DNA from: Echinometra lucunter
Taxonomy: Eukaryota > Echinodermata > Echinoidea > Camarodonta > Echinometridae
Direction of reading: 5' to 3'
Assembly: GCA_029962745.1 (NCBI GenBank)
Contig: CM057167.1
Span: forward strand, 25,210,642 to 25,274,641
Length of the DNA stretch: 64,000 nucleotides
The stretch's first letter is position 1. Every line of letters starts with the position of its first letter. A model generated the notes under the pieces. The model was not told the origin of the DNA, ran no database searches, and worked only from the letters and a program-made list of their open reading frames with translations. A program made the translations under genes and the position numbers. This document shows, piece by piece, positions 1 through 13,428 of the stretch.

Positions 1-595
1 ATCAGATAAACAAATACCCTTGCACTGAGTAATGGGGGGGGGGGGGTGAGGAACTTTGTGCACATTTCTGAATGTCTCAAAAGACAGGCAGACGAGGGTG
101 TCGTCGCCTAGTGAGATATCGGCCTCATAGTCCCGACAACTGTCTTTCCAGATGACTTGCAAGACCGACAATGTAGTTTTTGTGGGCCGTCTGTCCTGTG
201 GTCTGTACCCCCCAAATTGGACCCATGTCCATTTTCATTCACAATGGTTCATATTACAATGCAGAATATATGTCGAAGTGGAAAACAAAAATATAGGCCT
301 TTGCCTCAAGCTATTGAGTTTATGGGCAAAGAAAAAAAATCAATGATTAAACAAGACATTGCAAAGATGACTTTCACTCACATGTTCCACTAACGTATAG
401 TGATCATGGTCATGATGATGCTGGTTACGCAATACTGTTAAGTCACGTTGGATCCAATAATTAGTGAACAGTATTTAGTTCACTGGAATTTTCATGATAT
501 ACTTGAATCGATCATGGATATTGTCTAATGTGGACCTATAGCATGCAATCAGCCTGTGTATGATAACATTATTTTTGTCAAATTATTTTTAATAG
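1..595. other. Intron or upstream DNA of the TRPC-like gene
   Basis: G run at 35-46; no exon with ankyrin similarity seen. Confidence 0.5.
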
Positions 596-709
596 GTGGA
601 GAGCAAGGGAAACGACCTCATCAACAGATTCGCTGTAACCAAGAATTTCCCGCCTTGCACCACACCACTGCTTTTAGCTTCAAAGCTGGATGACTTGGAA
701 ATCGTTAAG
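596..709 (+). CDS. TRPC-like: TRPC-like exon 1 of window: ankyrin-region end
   Basis: 38 codons, phase 0 at both ends, bounded by aatag and AAG|gtatga. The peptide has the ankyrin signature [16 protein letters not shown], which matches the last repeat before the TRP_2 domain in TRPC proteins (TPIILAA..NNYEIIKLL). Confidence 0.85.
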
Positions 710-3700
710 GTATGACCGCTATTTATAGAAATCAACTGCTCATTTTTTTTCCCATATGACTGTTGTTATCTTAGAAATGAAACGAAGAAAAACACGACGT
801 TTTCTATTACAGAAAGTTGATTTCTTTTGGTAATCCGCAGGCATTAGCTGATGTTCATTTCCTTTTTTTTTTCTTTCGTGCTTCTTACTCTTCTGTTATT
901 GTAGTTTGTATATTTTGTATTGTTGATCATTGTTATTATGTTCTCTTGGAAATGAAATAAAATGAAATAAGATAAAGGAAAAAAAAAAGAATATCCTTAA
1001 AGAAATGTTTTGTTTGGAACATCACAGCTTCTCCTGGACTATGGAGCCGTTATGCCGACGGAAGAGGAGACACTTGCCCGTGTCAAGGACGATCCGCTGG
1101 AGCGCGCCCTCGCTCGCCTCCAGTGGTATCAATCCATGACCAGTGACTCGTACATCCTGTTGACCTCGAATGACCCCATCGAGACGGTGCTGTTTTGGGG
1201 CGAGCTGCTCAAAGAACAGGTTGGCAATTTCGGGGAAAAGTTCTGTTTTTTTTTTTTTTTGTTTTTTGTTTTTTGTTTTTTTTTGCTTTAATTGTTCTGC
1301 TTTCTGTTAATTGTTTTAGAAAAGCATCATCATAAATTGGCGATGAAATACACATGAATATGTGCTATTCATTTATTTGTTTATTTTCTGTTATTCATTA
1401 TAATTGTTTTGGTGTATTACAGGATTTCTCAGTTCTCACAGCCTGTCTTGTTTGTTGCACTGGATTGGAGTTCTAAGGAGAAGGTTATTTTGATAGCTTT
1501 GCAACATTGAACTGTCAGCATGCGACTGTAACCATTTTAAATTCACAGAACAATCTTCAAACTGTTCACAGGAGTAGAAAATCATTGTCCATTTTATGTT
1601 ATGCCCGCTAAGGTTGCAAAACTTTAATTCCCCCCCTTAATTATTCATTAAAATAACGCGAAATAAGTCCCTGATAGATTCAATTCAATTCAATTCAGTT
1701 CATTTATTTTCCACTTTCAACTCAATTCAATTCAATTCATTTATCTTCCACTTTTTTAGATTTGTCTGATTCACCTAAATGTGACTTAGAACTATTTGAT
1801 TTTACTTAAATTCATTGAAATAAGCCAAAACATAAGTCTGCTGGTTATGCTTGTTATGAAATTCTGTGATGAAATCACCAGATAAAGCAAGAGAGAACGG
1901 TGTTCACTTCCTGTTATGACGTCATCCATGGCCGCTTGGAATTGCTGCTCACACGTCTCCTCGATTGCGCAACATGCAAGGACGAGATATGGGAGGCCCT
2001 CAACGAGAGAGCTGCATCAGACGGAAAGCGACGAAGCGTGTTTAAACGAGGGGTACACTTTGATCCCATGGGACGCTTGAAGCGGGTAGTTCGACTGGAA
2101 TACAAGATGGTAAAGGCTTGTTCAGATATGAGGTGACAAATCCCCGCAACAAATCCCAGCAACAAATCCATCCCGGCAACATTTTTAATGTTCAGATATG
2201 CGCGACAAACTACCCCACTTGTGCTATATTAATGAACGCGCATAATACACGTCAGCTCTCAAAAAGAAAAGAGAGTTTTGTCAAAAGCTGAGTAAACAAA
2301 CTCATGACAACATATTTTGCGCTGTTTAAGAACTTGATTGTTCCACAGCTTTTGCGGCCAGGGGACAAAAAATATTTCTCCTGCCTCGGCGACATTTTTT
2401 TGTCGTATACTTGTACACTTAAATGTTGCAGGGATTTGGTGAAGGGATGTGCTGCGGGTATTAAATTTTGACTGATCATAATTATCTGAACAAACCTCCA
2501 ATGTTGTTTGGAAAGCAAAAGTTATCAAAACTTAACATTTAAAATCGAAATTACTGTATTGACTATGTAGGTCTTCAAAGTCTTTCCCGTGTAGATTTGG
2601 AGTAAACAGTGAAAATGGCTTAAAAGCGCCAAGCGTTTTAATCTTTTAAAAGTGAATAATGAAAGTATAGTTTATCTTATATTTCTTTTTTTTTCTCAAA
2701 GTTATCATTCTGAATGAAAAGAGTGATCGCAGATCGACACTTTCAACATGTCTTCTCATAATCACTGCTATAGTAAGGGGACATTTGAAGATTTAATCTT
2801 ATTGACACTTCAGTATTCGAATGAATTTTTAAATCTCATTTTCCATTTATCAAGCAAAAATATTTCATGCTTCTCTAATTTTGAAAATTCCATCAAAATA
2901 TTACGTCTTCATTTCTTAAAAACAACTTTGCTTACCTTAGAACTGAAATAGTATACAAATATACTTTGCCTTGAGAGTTTCTGGTTAAAACTATGGGCAA
3001 GAGGTGACTCCGAAATAGTACTATTCACTGAGGGGCGCAGCCCCGAAGTGAATGGTACTATTCGAGTCACCGAGGCCCATAGTTTTAACCAGAAACTCGA
3101 AATTATGGCAGAGTATATTTGTTTTATATTTTCGATGAAGATTTATAGATCTATGTATTTGTACATGAATTTTTCTTTCTTATTTCATATTTTTCTTCAT
3201 TGATACACGGCCCCGTTGTAAATCGGCCAAGTAGGTGAAGTGGGTTTTTACCTTGTTTATTAAAATAAATCAGTCAAATGACACCAAATCAATATTCTTT
3301 ATTTCATGTTTATGTCTTATTGAATGCTTTATGGCACTAAACGTTGTACGGATAAACTGCAAAGTGATCGGAAATTGAGAAACGCAGTAGCCGTGACACC
3401 GCGAGAGTTCCCCATGGTGCGCACTCGAGCTCTCGTATGCCCCACTGAATTTTCATTTCGCGCATGGGTTTTGCGTACTGTGACGTCATTTCACAAATAG
3501 TATATACTATTTGGAAAATGTCGTCATAAGAGTGACATCATTTTCCAAATAGTAAACCTTCATGCCAACATTCTGAAATAGCTGAAAATACCAATGATCA
3601 CGTGAAGGTCTTTAAGCCAATCATGAAAGGATAAATTTCTGATCCACAATATAATACAATATATTTTCAGAGAGTTTTTGTGTGTGTGGGTGTGTGTGTG

Positions 3701-6700
3701 TGGTGTGTGTGTGTGTGTGCTTATAACGCATGATGTTATTGCCTATGATTTCGTAATCAAGAAATGAGAAATATATATACTGAAAATCATTTGGCTTTTC
3801 TTTCTTTCCTACGCAGTTCATTTCGCATAGTTACTGCCAAGAATACATGCTTCAATGGTGGTATGCTGACTGCCCTATACCTTGGGGTTCGTGTAGTCAG
3901 CTCACTCGTTTATTCTTGGTGCTTCTCGTCGCCCTTTTTCAACCTGTCATTTGTATTTTTGACATCATTCTGCCGGAGAACATACGGTGTGTCAGATGGT
4001 TCGACAGACTAATGGCTACACCGTGAGTATTATTCAGATCAGTTCCTCTTACGAAACATTTTGGTGAAATGACTGAAACGTGTTCTACAACCAGTGATCA
4101 TATTTATATCATGAAGAAAAGGAAGCACACTGTAAAAATATAATTATTTCCAACCAGCTTTGGGCAATATTTCTACCCAATGCGGGAGCATATTGTCCAG
4201 TTAGCGTAAAAATAATTACTTTAGAATGGGCAAAATTTCCATCAAATTGGATAAAAAGAAATGCCCAAAGAAATGCCCCAAAATGGTTGGACACATAATT
4301 ACCCTCATAGCACATTTTCACCCAATATTAGAGTGCGGGAATATCGAAGGTTGGGCAGTTTTAGAATATTAGATGTGGGCCAAGTAATAAGAAATAAGTA
4401 TTATGATGCACATGTCGGCAATTTATTTGTTTTGGGTTTTTTTTCTCTATGTTAGACTACTGTAACAGGTTGTTCTATGGACTCCCTGATTCTCAAGTTG
4501 GGCGTCTGCAGCGGGACCAAAACACTTGTGCGACCCTGATCTGTATAGTCGATTCAGATTCTCTAGGATCACTCCTCTTTTGAGATATCTGCACTGGCTT
4601 TCAATTCGCCGATGAATATCATTTAAGATCCTGATGATTGTATGCAATGCACTTATTGGTCAAGCCCCTAGATGTATTGCATAACTATTACTACTAAAAT
4701 CGCAGAAACATACTCACAACCTGCGCAGTTCTAAAAATAATCTTCTACCAATCCCAACATGTAAATTACAAAAATAACATTAGGGGACCGAGCATTTGCC
4801 AGCGCAGCCCCCATCTAATAACTAAAATTTACCACTAAAAAATAGGAAATCCCCACTGTTGAATGATTCAAATTAAGAATGCAGCGCAGAAGAATATAAT
4901 GTACATAGTTCTGCGCCCAATAAATTTAATTAAATTGATATATTACTGTTATTGTTTTTCCAATGCTTTTGCAAAGCTTTATGTAAGGGTTGCTGTGATG
5001 AGATAAACGTCATATTTGTACAACATATCTATCAGAAATGTTCACCTCATCACTTCTATTTTCGTAGGAAGAAAACATATAGTTGCTGTCAGAGTATTTG
5101 GAGTCACTTGTATTCACTCTTATCTTTAGTAGATGTAAATATACAAACTCTCCATGTAACAAGCAAATTACATCATTGGGATCCCAGACGTATTTACTCT
5201 CTTCTTTATCATATGAAATACATTCAAATAAACATAAATTAACATAACCCCTTTTCAAACAAACACAAACACTCTTATCTGAGGCATATGTATGTAAATA
5301 CACCCAACCCATTAGACCAAAAGGTTTAGGACAGCGTATCTATTAGAGCCAATGAAACATTCACATATTTGGGGGAGGAGGGGGGGGGGGGGTTCAGATA
5401 GACCTTGGGTAAAAACTAGACCAGATTTTATTCGTCCAGAGCGACGTTCATAGTGTTTTACCTGTGCACATTAATTACTGTAGAATTTACAATAAAGTAT
5501 TGGCAGCAGGGTTGCCAGTAATTTACTGGGGCTTTTTTTTCTCAGTTTTGTACGGTAAAACTGTAAACAACAGTAAAATAGAGTATTTAACTGTAAATGA
5601 TACAGCATTTTACTGTATGCATTACGGAATTTACAGTAATACTATAGCAGATCTGCTGCAAGTAATTTACTGTAAATTCCTACGGTAATTTTTTTTTAAT
5701 GTGTACATAGTCGTATTTCTCATGCTTATAAACATATCCCACCTTTATTTACAGTAATAATAGCAAATCTGCTGCCAGTAATTTACTGTAAATTCCTACG
5801 GTAATTTTTTTTTTACTGTGTACATAGTCGTATTTCTCATGCTTATAAACATACCCCACCTCCTCCACGTATAGGTTCATACAGCATGTACTCTGGACGT
5901 GTTCACACATATCATTTGACATTTATTCACTTTTTTTTAAACCATAGGTTGGATTTCATGGGAAAGAAATGAAAAGGAATGATAAAATAATCACCAACCT
6001 ACCATCAAACACTGTTATCTTCGGTAGATATGTAAACAGAACCCAACTCTCTCTCATACAGGTTTGTACAGCACATCCTCCAGACCTGTTCACAGATCAT
6101 ATTTCTTCACGCACTTCTCTACATGACGATGGGCATCTACATCACCCAGGTCGAGTGTCCCGATTTTGTTACGTTCCGCCACGATCCCAGAGGATTCCAC
6201 TGCCTCCTTTACACTTACACAAGATTCCCACTGGGATCGCGATTTATCATGGTACTTATGTGGGTCATAGGTGAGTGATAGTGCCCGAACTACATATAGT
6301 TTAAGAATTTAACAGGTGTAATTTTTTTGCTTGTTTATAGTTGTTATTGTGGGGGAGGGGGTTGCTTGCCTGTTTTGTTTTTGTTTTGTTTTTGTTTTTG
6401 TTTTTGTTTTTGTTTTTTGTTCTATGGCTACAGTCCGCTACCGATGGCTTAGAGGTCACCCATTTCGGTTAAGAAGCCTTCTGAAAATTTACCGCGGGCG
6501 TTTCATCAAGACTTGTCTTATCAGTGATTTTTACGGACAATTTGCTCTCAGCCATTCAGATGCAAGGATTTCAGTAGCTTATAACAGTTATCGGTAAAAA
6601 TCACTGACAAGACACCTGATGAAACCCTCCCCCGATGACTCACTAGAATGACGCCCAGGGGACCTTCTAACGACTTTCGGGACGGTTTACAAGACAGACA

Positions 6701-7322
6701 CGATCTGTTCGTGCATGGGCCCTCGGCCTATAGTGGACCTTTACCTAGTTTGTCCTCGTCATCGAAAAAGAAAGAAATAAAAATTGTAATAACACATTTT
6801 TTCCTTTTTTCTTTGAAAATAAAAAAATAATATGCCTTATCTTCGATTTGAATAGACCCAGAAGGTAATCAATAAAATTCCTTCGACACTTTTCGGAAAT
6901 TTTCCAGATAATGTTTGAAATTCTTGTTCTGTATGCCAACTCGTGGACATATTTTGTCTTACCCTCCCCCCCCCCCCCCCCTCTCTCTCTCTCTCTCTTG
7001 TTTTCTTCCTGTTTGGAATTCCCTCTCTATTCTGGCTCCCTCCTTATTACCACTCTTATTTTCTACTCCTTATTCTGAAACAGGAATGACGTGGCAACAC
7101 ATGACATTAATCTACACCCAAGGCTTACAAACGTATCTCCAAGTGTACTGGCATGTAGTAGATTTTGCATCTATAGTTCTCCATTGGGCATACATTGCCT
7201 TAAACATTGTCATAACTAGGGTAAGTTAGTTGTCATCATAATATTAACACACTGATTAAGAAGGATGTCACTAGACAGGCTTGTAAATAAGGGGGTACAG
7301 AGGTTCGAACGAACCCCCCCCC

Positions 7323-7368
<46 letters not shown>

Positions 7369-10300
7369 GGCGAGTAGAGGTCCGTTTAAAAAAAATCTCC
7401 AATCTCCAAATTTTATTGTCCGAGAAAGGAAAATCTTTTTGCCCAATTGATCTTGGGCCCGGCAGCCACTGAGCAGCGCCAGATCGATGTTACTCTATCC
7501 TTTTTAATTCTTGAACGCCAAAGAAGGTAGCAGCAACTCCTATTTTTTAACGTCTTTTGGTATGATGCGGCCGGGGTTCGAACCCGCGACCTCCCGATTG
7601 TGAGGCGGACGCTTTACCTACTGAGCCAACACATCGGAAAAGAAAAGAAACGATTAAGGTGACAAATAGCATTATCATCCAAAAGCGCATACAAATGCAA
7701 AAAAAAAAAAATGTATTTTTTAGTTTGATAATTAAAAACAAAAGAAATTCCAAAGTTTATCCCCCTCCCCCTCCCCCCCCCCCCCCCCCCGATATGAGGA
7801 CCTGTCTACGCAACGGTCGACGGTACCCACAATTTTTTGTAAAAGAGTTCTTTATATACTATGATTTGATAGATTTTTCATTTAATGTTGTTAAATAGGC
7901 AGTATTTCATTTACTTTTAATGAAAAATATTTCATTTACTTATCCTGTATGCATTGTATTCATTGTATATACGTGCATATTTGAATTGAATGAATAAACG
8001 AAACGAATGGAAACGAAATGTGTATAAAACTCTTTTATGTAACCGTAAAATACATTATTTCGGTTCTCTTTTATGCATAACAGACCGCAGAAGATGATAT
8101 CCTTTACAGGTAAGTTATTTATTTATTTATTTACTTTTTCAGTTTATTTACTTATTTATTCATTCATAATATTCAGTCGTATATTCATGGAAGATATCAC
8201 ATAACAACTGATGTGGGCTTCCATGTAGTGCATATTTATATTTTTATACCAAAACAATGATATTCGATAACAGTCATCAATATGAATCCGAAACAGCAGG
8301 CACACAAAATATAAAATTAAGCAATATAAACATACAAACAAATCTTTGGTATTCGCTAATTAATAAACATCTCAATTATTCGTCTCCCCCTCCCCCTCCC
8401 CCCCCTCTCTCTCTTCCTCCCTCCTCCCCCCCCCCCCACCCTCTCTCACACACTTTAGTCCTGTCTCTTGCTAAAATCAGTTGTTCCTTTTTTTTCATTT
8501 CTGGTTTTCTGATTTAAATCAGTCTTGATGATTGATAATGACAATGTTTATATTACACGCACATCCATCTTTATCGCTGCTGAACGTGTTAGAAACACCA
8601 CCAAATAATATCAGTAAAATAATGTATGTTTTACAAGAAATATCGACATAGAATACATGGAAATTGCTTCAAAGGAAAAAAGAGACTTTGTTGAATCAGA
8701 TGAATTTTAAAGTCTAAACAATGTCCGAGGAAGTTATCTGTAGGCATTGAGCATCAGGGGGTGTTTCATAAAGTTGCGAATGACTTTACGAACGACTTGA
8801 ATATGGCAAGCCAAATGGAACTCTCAATCATTATAAATTGCATCAGCTCAGTAAAGGTGAAATATGCAGAAGTAGATTAACATTACTTTTGTTTACGAAC
8901 ATTCTTATTGCAAAGTATATATATATATATATATATATATTGTCACAATTTAATTCTGATTATGGGAAATGCAGTCACACTTTTTGAAACATCAGGAAAA
9001 ACTTTGGGCATTCCATTTAGTACTCCTTATTCAAGTCGTTTGTAAAGTCATGCGTAACTTTACGTACAGCTTTATTAAACTCCCTCATTTGTGTCTTGCG
9101 TTTATTTTTGAATGTTTGAAGGCTATCTAACTGTCTGCATAGTAAAGGGTATAACCATGGAACTATTATAGCTCCATAACATTTGGGTAACCTATTCCAT
9201 AAAGAATGAGCTGTTATTGTATAGCGCCCCCCCCTTTCAATTCGAGATAAGTCTTCAACAACTGCTCCTGGTACTTTTCCTCTTTCTCCCCTTGTTTACT
9301 TTCCTTATTCTTTCTTGTCTTTAGCTATCTCCACCTTTATTTATGTTTACATGGTGTATGTACATAAATAATATATTGATGGTGTCATTTATGCTCATTG
9401 TCTTTACTATGCAAGTGGAGGTCCAACTGTATGTGACTCTAGGGTCACAGTGATTAAGTTTGCTTTCCCCTCCCAGGCATAGGCAACGCCAAATACTTAA
9501 TAACGATAATATGGATCAATGAATAATATGAATCTGAATCTCCCTCTCTCTCTCTCTCTTTTTCTCTCTCCCTCTCTATCTCTATTTCTCTTTCTATCTA
9601 TCTATTGCCTATCTATCTATCTATCTATCTATCTCTCTACCTTCTATCTGTCTATCTATCCATCTATGCATCTATCTATTCATGTATCTATCCATTCATC
9701 CATCTATCTATCCATCTATCTATCTATCTATCCATTTATCTATCTATTCATTTATCCTTCTACATATCTATCTACCCATCTATCTATCCATCCACCTGTC
9801 TATCTATTTATCCATCTCTCTATCTACCCATCTATCTATCCATCCACCTATCTATCTATGTATCTATCCACCTGTCTATCTATCCATTCATCGATCCATC
9901 TATCTATTTATCTATCCATCTCTCAATCTATTTATCCATTTATCTATCTATCTATCCATCCATCTATCCATCTATCTATCTATCCGCCTAAACCTATCAG
10001 TAACGGCACAGAGACTTCCACTCGGCACTCATTTTTCAACCTAGCAACGACATTTCACTTCCACTTCGACAAGTATGAGGTAACACGACGCGGATGGGAT
10101 ACTGATGATCCACAACTCATCGCTGAGATCTGCTTTTCAGGTAATTGCCCCAATCAGTCCGGGAAATCCCAGCAGATGACACCGGCAGAGAGTCTTGCCG
10201 GCAGATGCTTTTCCATACAAAATCACAAGAAATATCAACCGGTGATACCGTAAAATGAATGACCTATTCCATATTAGCGAGTGAGCGTAACAAGAGAGCT

Positions 10301-12972
10301 ATTTTTAAAAACATTTCTTTTTAATGATAATAGGCCCACTTCATAGACGGAAGTTTCAGCAATCATGGCAGTATAGAAACATATGGTGGCCCTAAAGTAC
10401 GCTCGATAACATTCACGTGACGTGAATTTTGCATCCCAGGTCCTGAACTTCACATCCCAGGTCATGAAATTTATGACCCGTGGCGCAAACTTTGCATCCC
10501 AAGTCGTGAAATTCACTACCCGCGGTGCGAAATTCAGGAATGGGATGCAAAGTTCGCGCCACGGGCCCTGAATTTCGCACCGCGGGTCGCGAATTTCACG
10601 ACTTGGGATGCAAAGGTCAGCACCTGGGATGCTAAATGCACTTCGCACATGACCTGTTGTCGAGCGTACTTCAGGGCCACCATAGAAACACAATAACAGT
10701 GAAAACCGAGGGCGAAGTGCACTGAAATCTCTAACACAGGCGGGAAAAATAACAGCATGAAAATCGATTCATTAAAACATTGTTTGACGATATATTATAA
10801 CAGTAATTATGACAAAACCTGTAATGTAATTTCCCTGTGCTGTAATTGCAGTGGCAAACATCCTGTCGTGCCTTCGCCTTCTTCACTTGACCGTCGCCTT
10901 CCAGTTCGTCGGGCCTCTTCAGATCTCTTTCGGAGCCATCTTGAAGGACATGGGACGGTTCGCCTGTCTCCTGGTCTTTGTTCTTCTAGCCTTCGGCCTC
11001 GGGTTCACCCAGCTTTATGCCACCTATAACGTGGAGAACGATTTCGCGTGTCACAAGGATCCGACGTCGGCAGCATGCGATAGTACGTCCTTTGAAACGT
11101 AAGGGTGAACTTCCCGGAATCGATTCTCGCATTGAGCACAACATAACTTTCGTTGATTCAGGACCATGTTCCTTGTAAACCTTATCACCAAAATCCCTAG
11201 GCCGCATTCTGATAATGCGTATAAACTCTAACAATCAGATGAAAAAATTTCAGTGGCTCATACGAACATTAAATAAAAACGATATAATGATTGAAGTGGA
11301 CATTCAACTTACACTTCTCAAAATACTTATTGAATAGATTCAAATTGAAATTATCAGATTATTATTTTATTCGATTAAAATCTTGCCTCTTTCGTAAATT
11401 CTGGATGGGTTTTGGATCAGTGGATAATTTTAATAGCTCTTAGGAATGCTGTAATCTTTATTGCTGGTCAGTACACAGAGAGAAATACACAAAAGAAGCC
11501 GAGCTCCACCCCGGTTTATATTTTAGTCACCACTTTCCTTCGTGACAATCTGGATCCTCTTCTAAAGCCAACTGCACACTACACGATCTGACTGCGACCT
11601 GATTTTCGAACAAATTTTCGAACAAATTAAATATGAAGGTTTGAACAAGTAAAATGATCGTATATGAGATTAAGAATAAATATGATGATACTATACTGCT
11701 TGCCATTAGGTCGGAGAAAAAGGCTAAATCGGCTTTAAATCGTGCCCTACCACAAGATTGCTATATGACGGCAATACGATTCGGCATTGAGTTCGCTTTT
11801 ATTCCTACAGGAAGGCTTACAATAGCCCTGAATTTCGATTTTAGTATTCATACGACTATTCGAAACTTTGATCATTAAGATTTTACATGTTTGAAGGTTC
11901 ATATCAATGCTATAACAAATTTGTCCAAAATTGGATCGCAGACGGATCGCATAGTGTGCGGCGGGTTTAAATTTCACCATTTTCCCTTTTTATGACCAAT
12001 CCTGGCTAGGATTTACAAGTCGATATTGGCTCTTTTCTGGGCAATCTACGGTGAGACGAGTGTGAAGACCCTGACGTTGTCGAGAAACCTCTGGCTCACT
12101 GAGGGCGTGGGCTACTTCCTTTTCGGCGTCTACTTGGTGCTCGTAGTCACTATCCTACTCAACGCCCTGATCGCCATGCTCAGTAACACCTACTCTAGAG
12201 TTGAGGTAATCAGATTTATCATGTTGAAGGTGGTCGTTGACTACGGTAACTACCCCTCCCGCTCCTCTCTCTGTCTATATCTCTTTCTTTCTCTCTTCTG
12301 TCTTTATCACATCATTTCTCAATGGCACATTAGGTCAACCCCTTACGCTGTTTGTTTGCAATAAACAGGTAAATGTAAATGTTATACAAATCAAATCGGT
12401 ATTTTATCGTTTTAATCGACAAAGAACAAAAATTTGCATCCCCCCAATAATCATGGTCGAGTGGTTTGAAAGTTCTGTCTGAGGAGTCAAAAGTCATGAG
12501 ATCGAACTTCAGTACGACACTTACGTCCTTCGCAAGACGTTAATCCGAACGAACTATTTCCAAATTCCCAAGGCATTCTTTGGGAATAGAAACTTTATGA
12601 AGTGATGTGCATTATCTCTTCCCTTGTCTACAGGAAAATGCTCGGAAGGAGTGGCACTTCGCTCGGACTCGCATGATGCTGGAATACGATCAGATGACCG
12701 GCTTCCTACCCCCACCCTTCAACATCATCCCCAGGGTGGGGTGGTGGGTCCAGCAAGCTTACAACGGTCTTAAGAGAATCAAAGTTGCTGTATGGAGATG
12801 CAATTCAAGAGATGTGGTATGTTGTTCAGTTATATATAATTTGCATTGGTGATGAGAGGGGTGGGGAGGGGAGCCGGGTGTCTTTCCCCATCCTTCACCG
12901 TCGTCCTAAGGGTGGGGTAGTGGGTCCAGAAAGCATTCACTGATCTCAGAAGGAAGATTCCATGTTGATATG

Positions 12973-13046
<74 letters not shown>

Positions 13047-13393
13047 CATAATAAAATGATGATAATAATGATAATAATAATGATAATGATAGTAGTAATG
13101 ATAATAATAATAATAATAATGATAATAATAATGATAATAATGATAATGATAGTAGTAATGATAATAATAATAATAATGATAATAATAATGATAATGATAG
13201 TAGTAATGATAATAATAGTAGTAATGATAATAATAATAATAATGATAATAATAATGATAATAATGATAATAATAATGAGATTTGTGATAATAATAATAAT
13301 AATAATAACGATAATAATGATGATAATTATAATAATAATAATGATAATAATAAAATGATAATAATAATGATAATAATAATGATAGTAGTAATG

Positions 13394-13428
<35 letters not shown>

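Noticed and set aside
9519..10000. 244-codon Ser/Ile/Tyr-rich ORF
   Set aside because: Its first 160 codons are the (ATCT)n repeat; only the part after 10001 is a real exon of the TRPC-like gene.
10274..10758. 139-codon and 74-codon - strand ORFs
   Set aside because: They lie in the TIR-minisatellite element; periodic residues reflect the 28-bp units.
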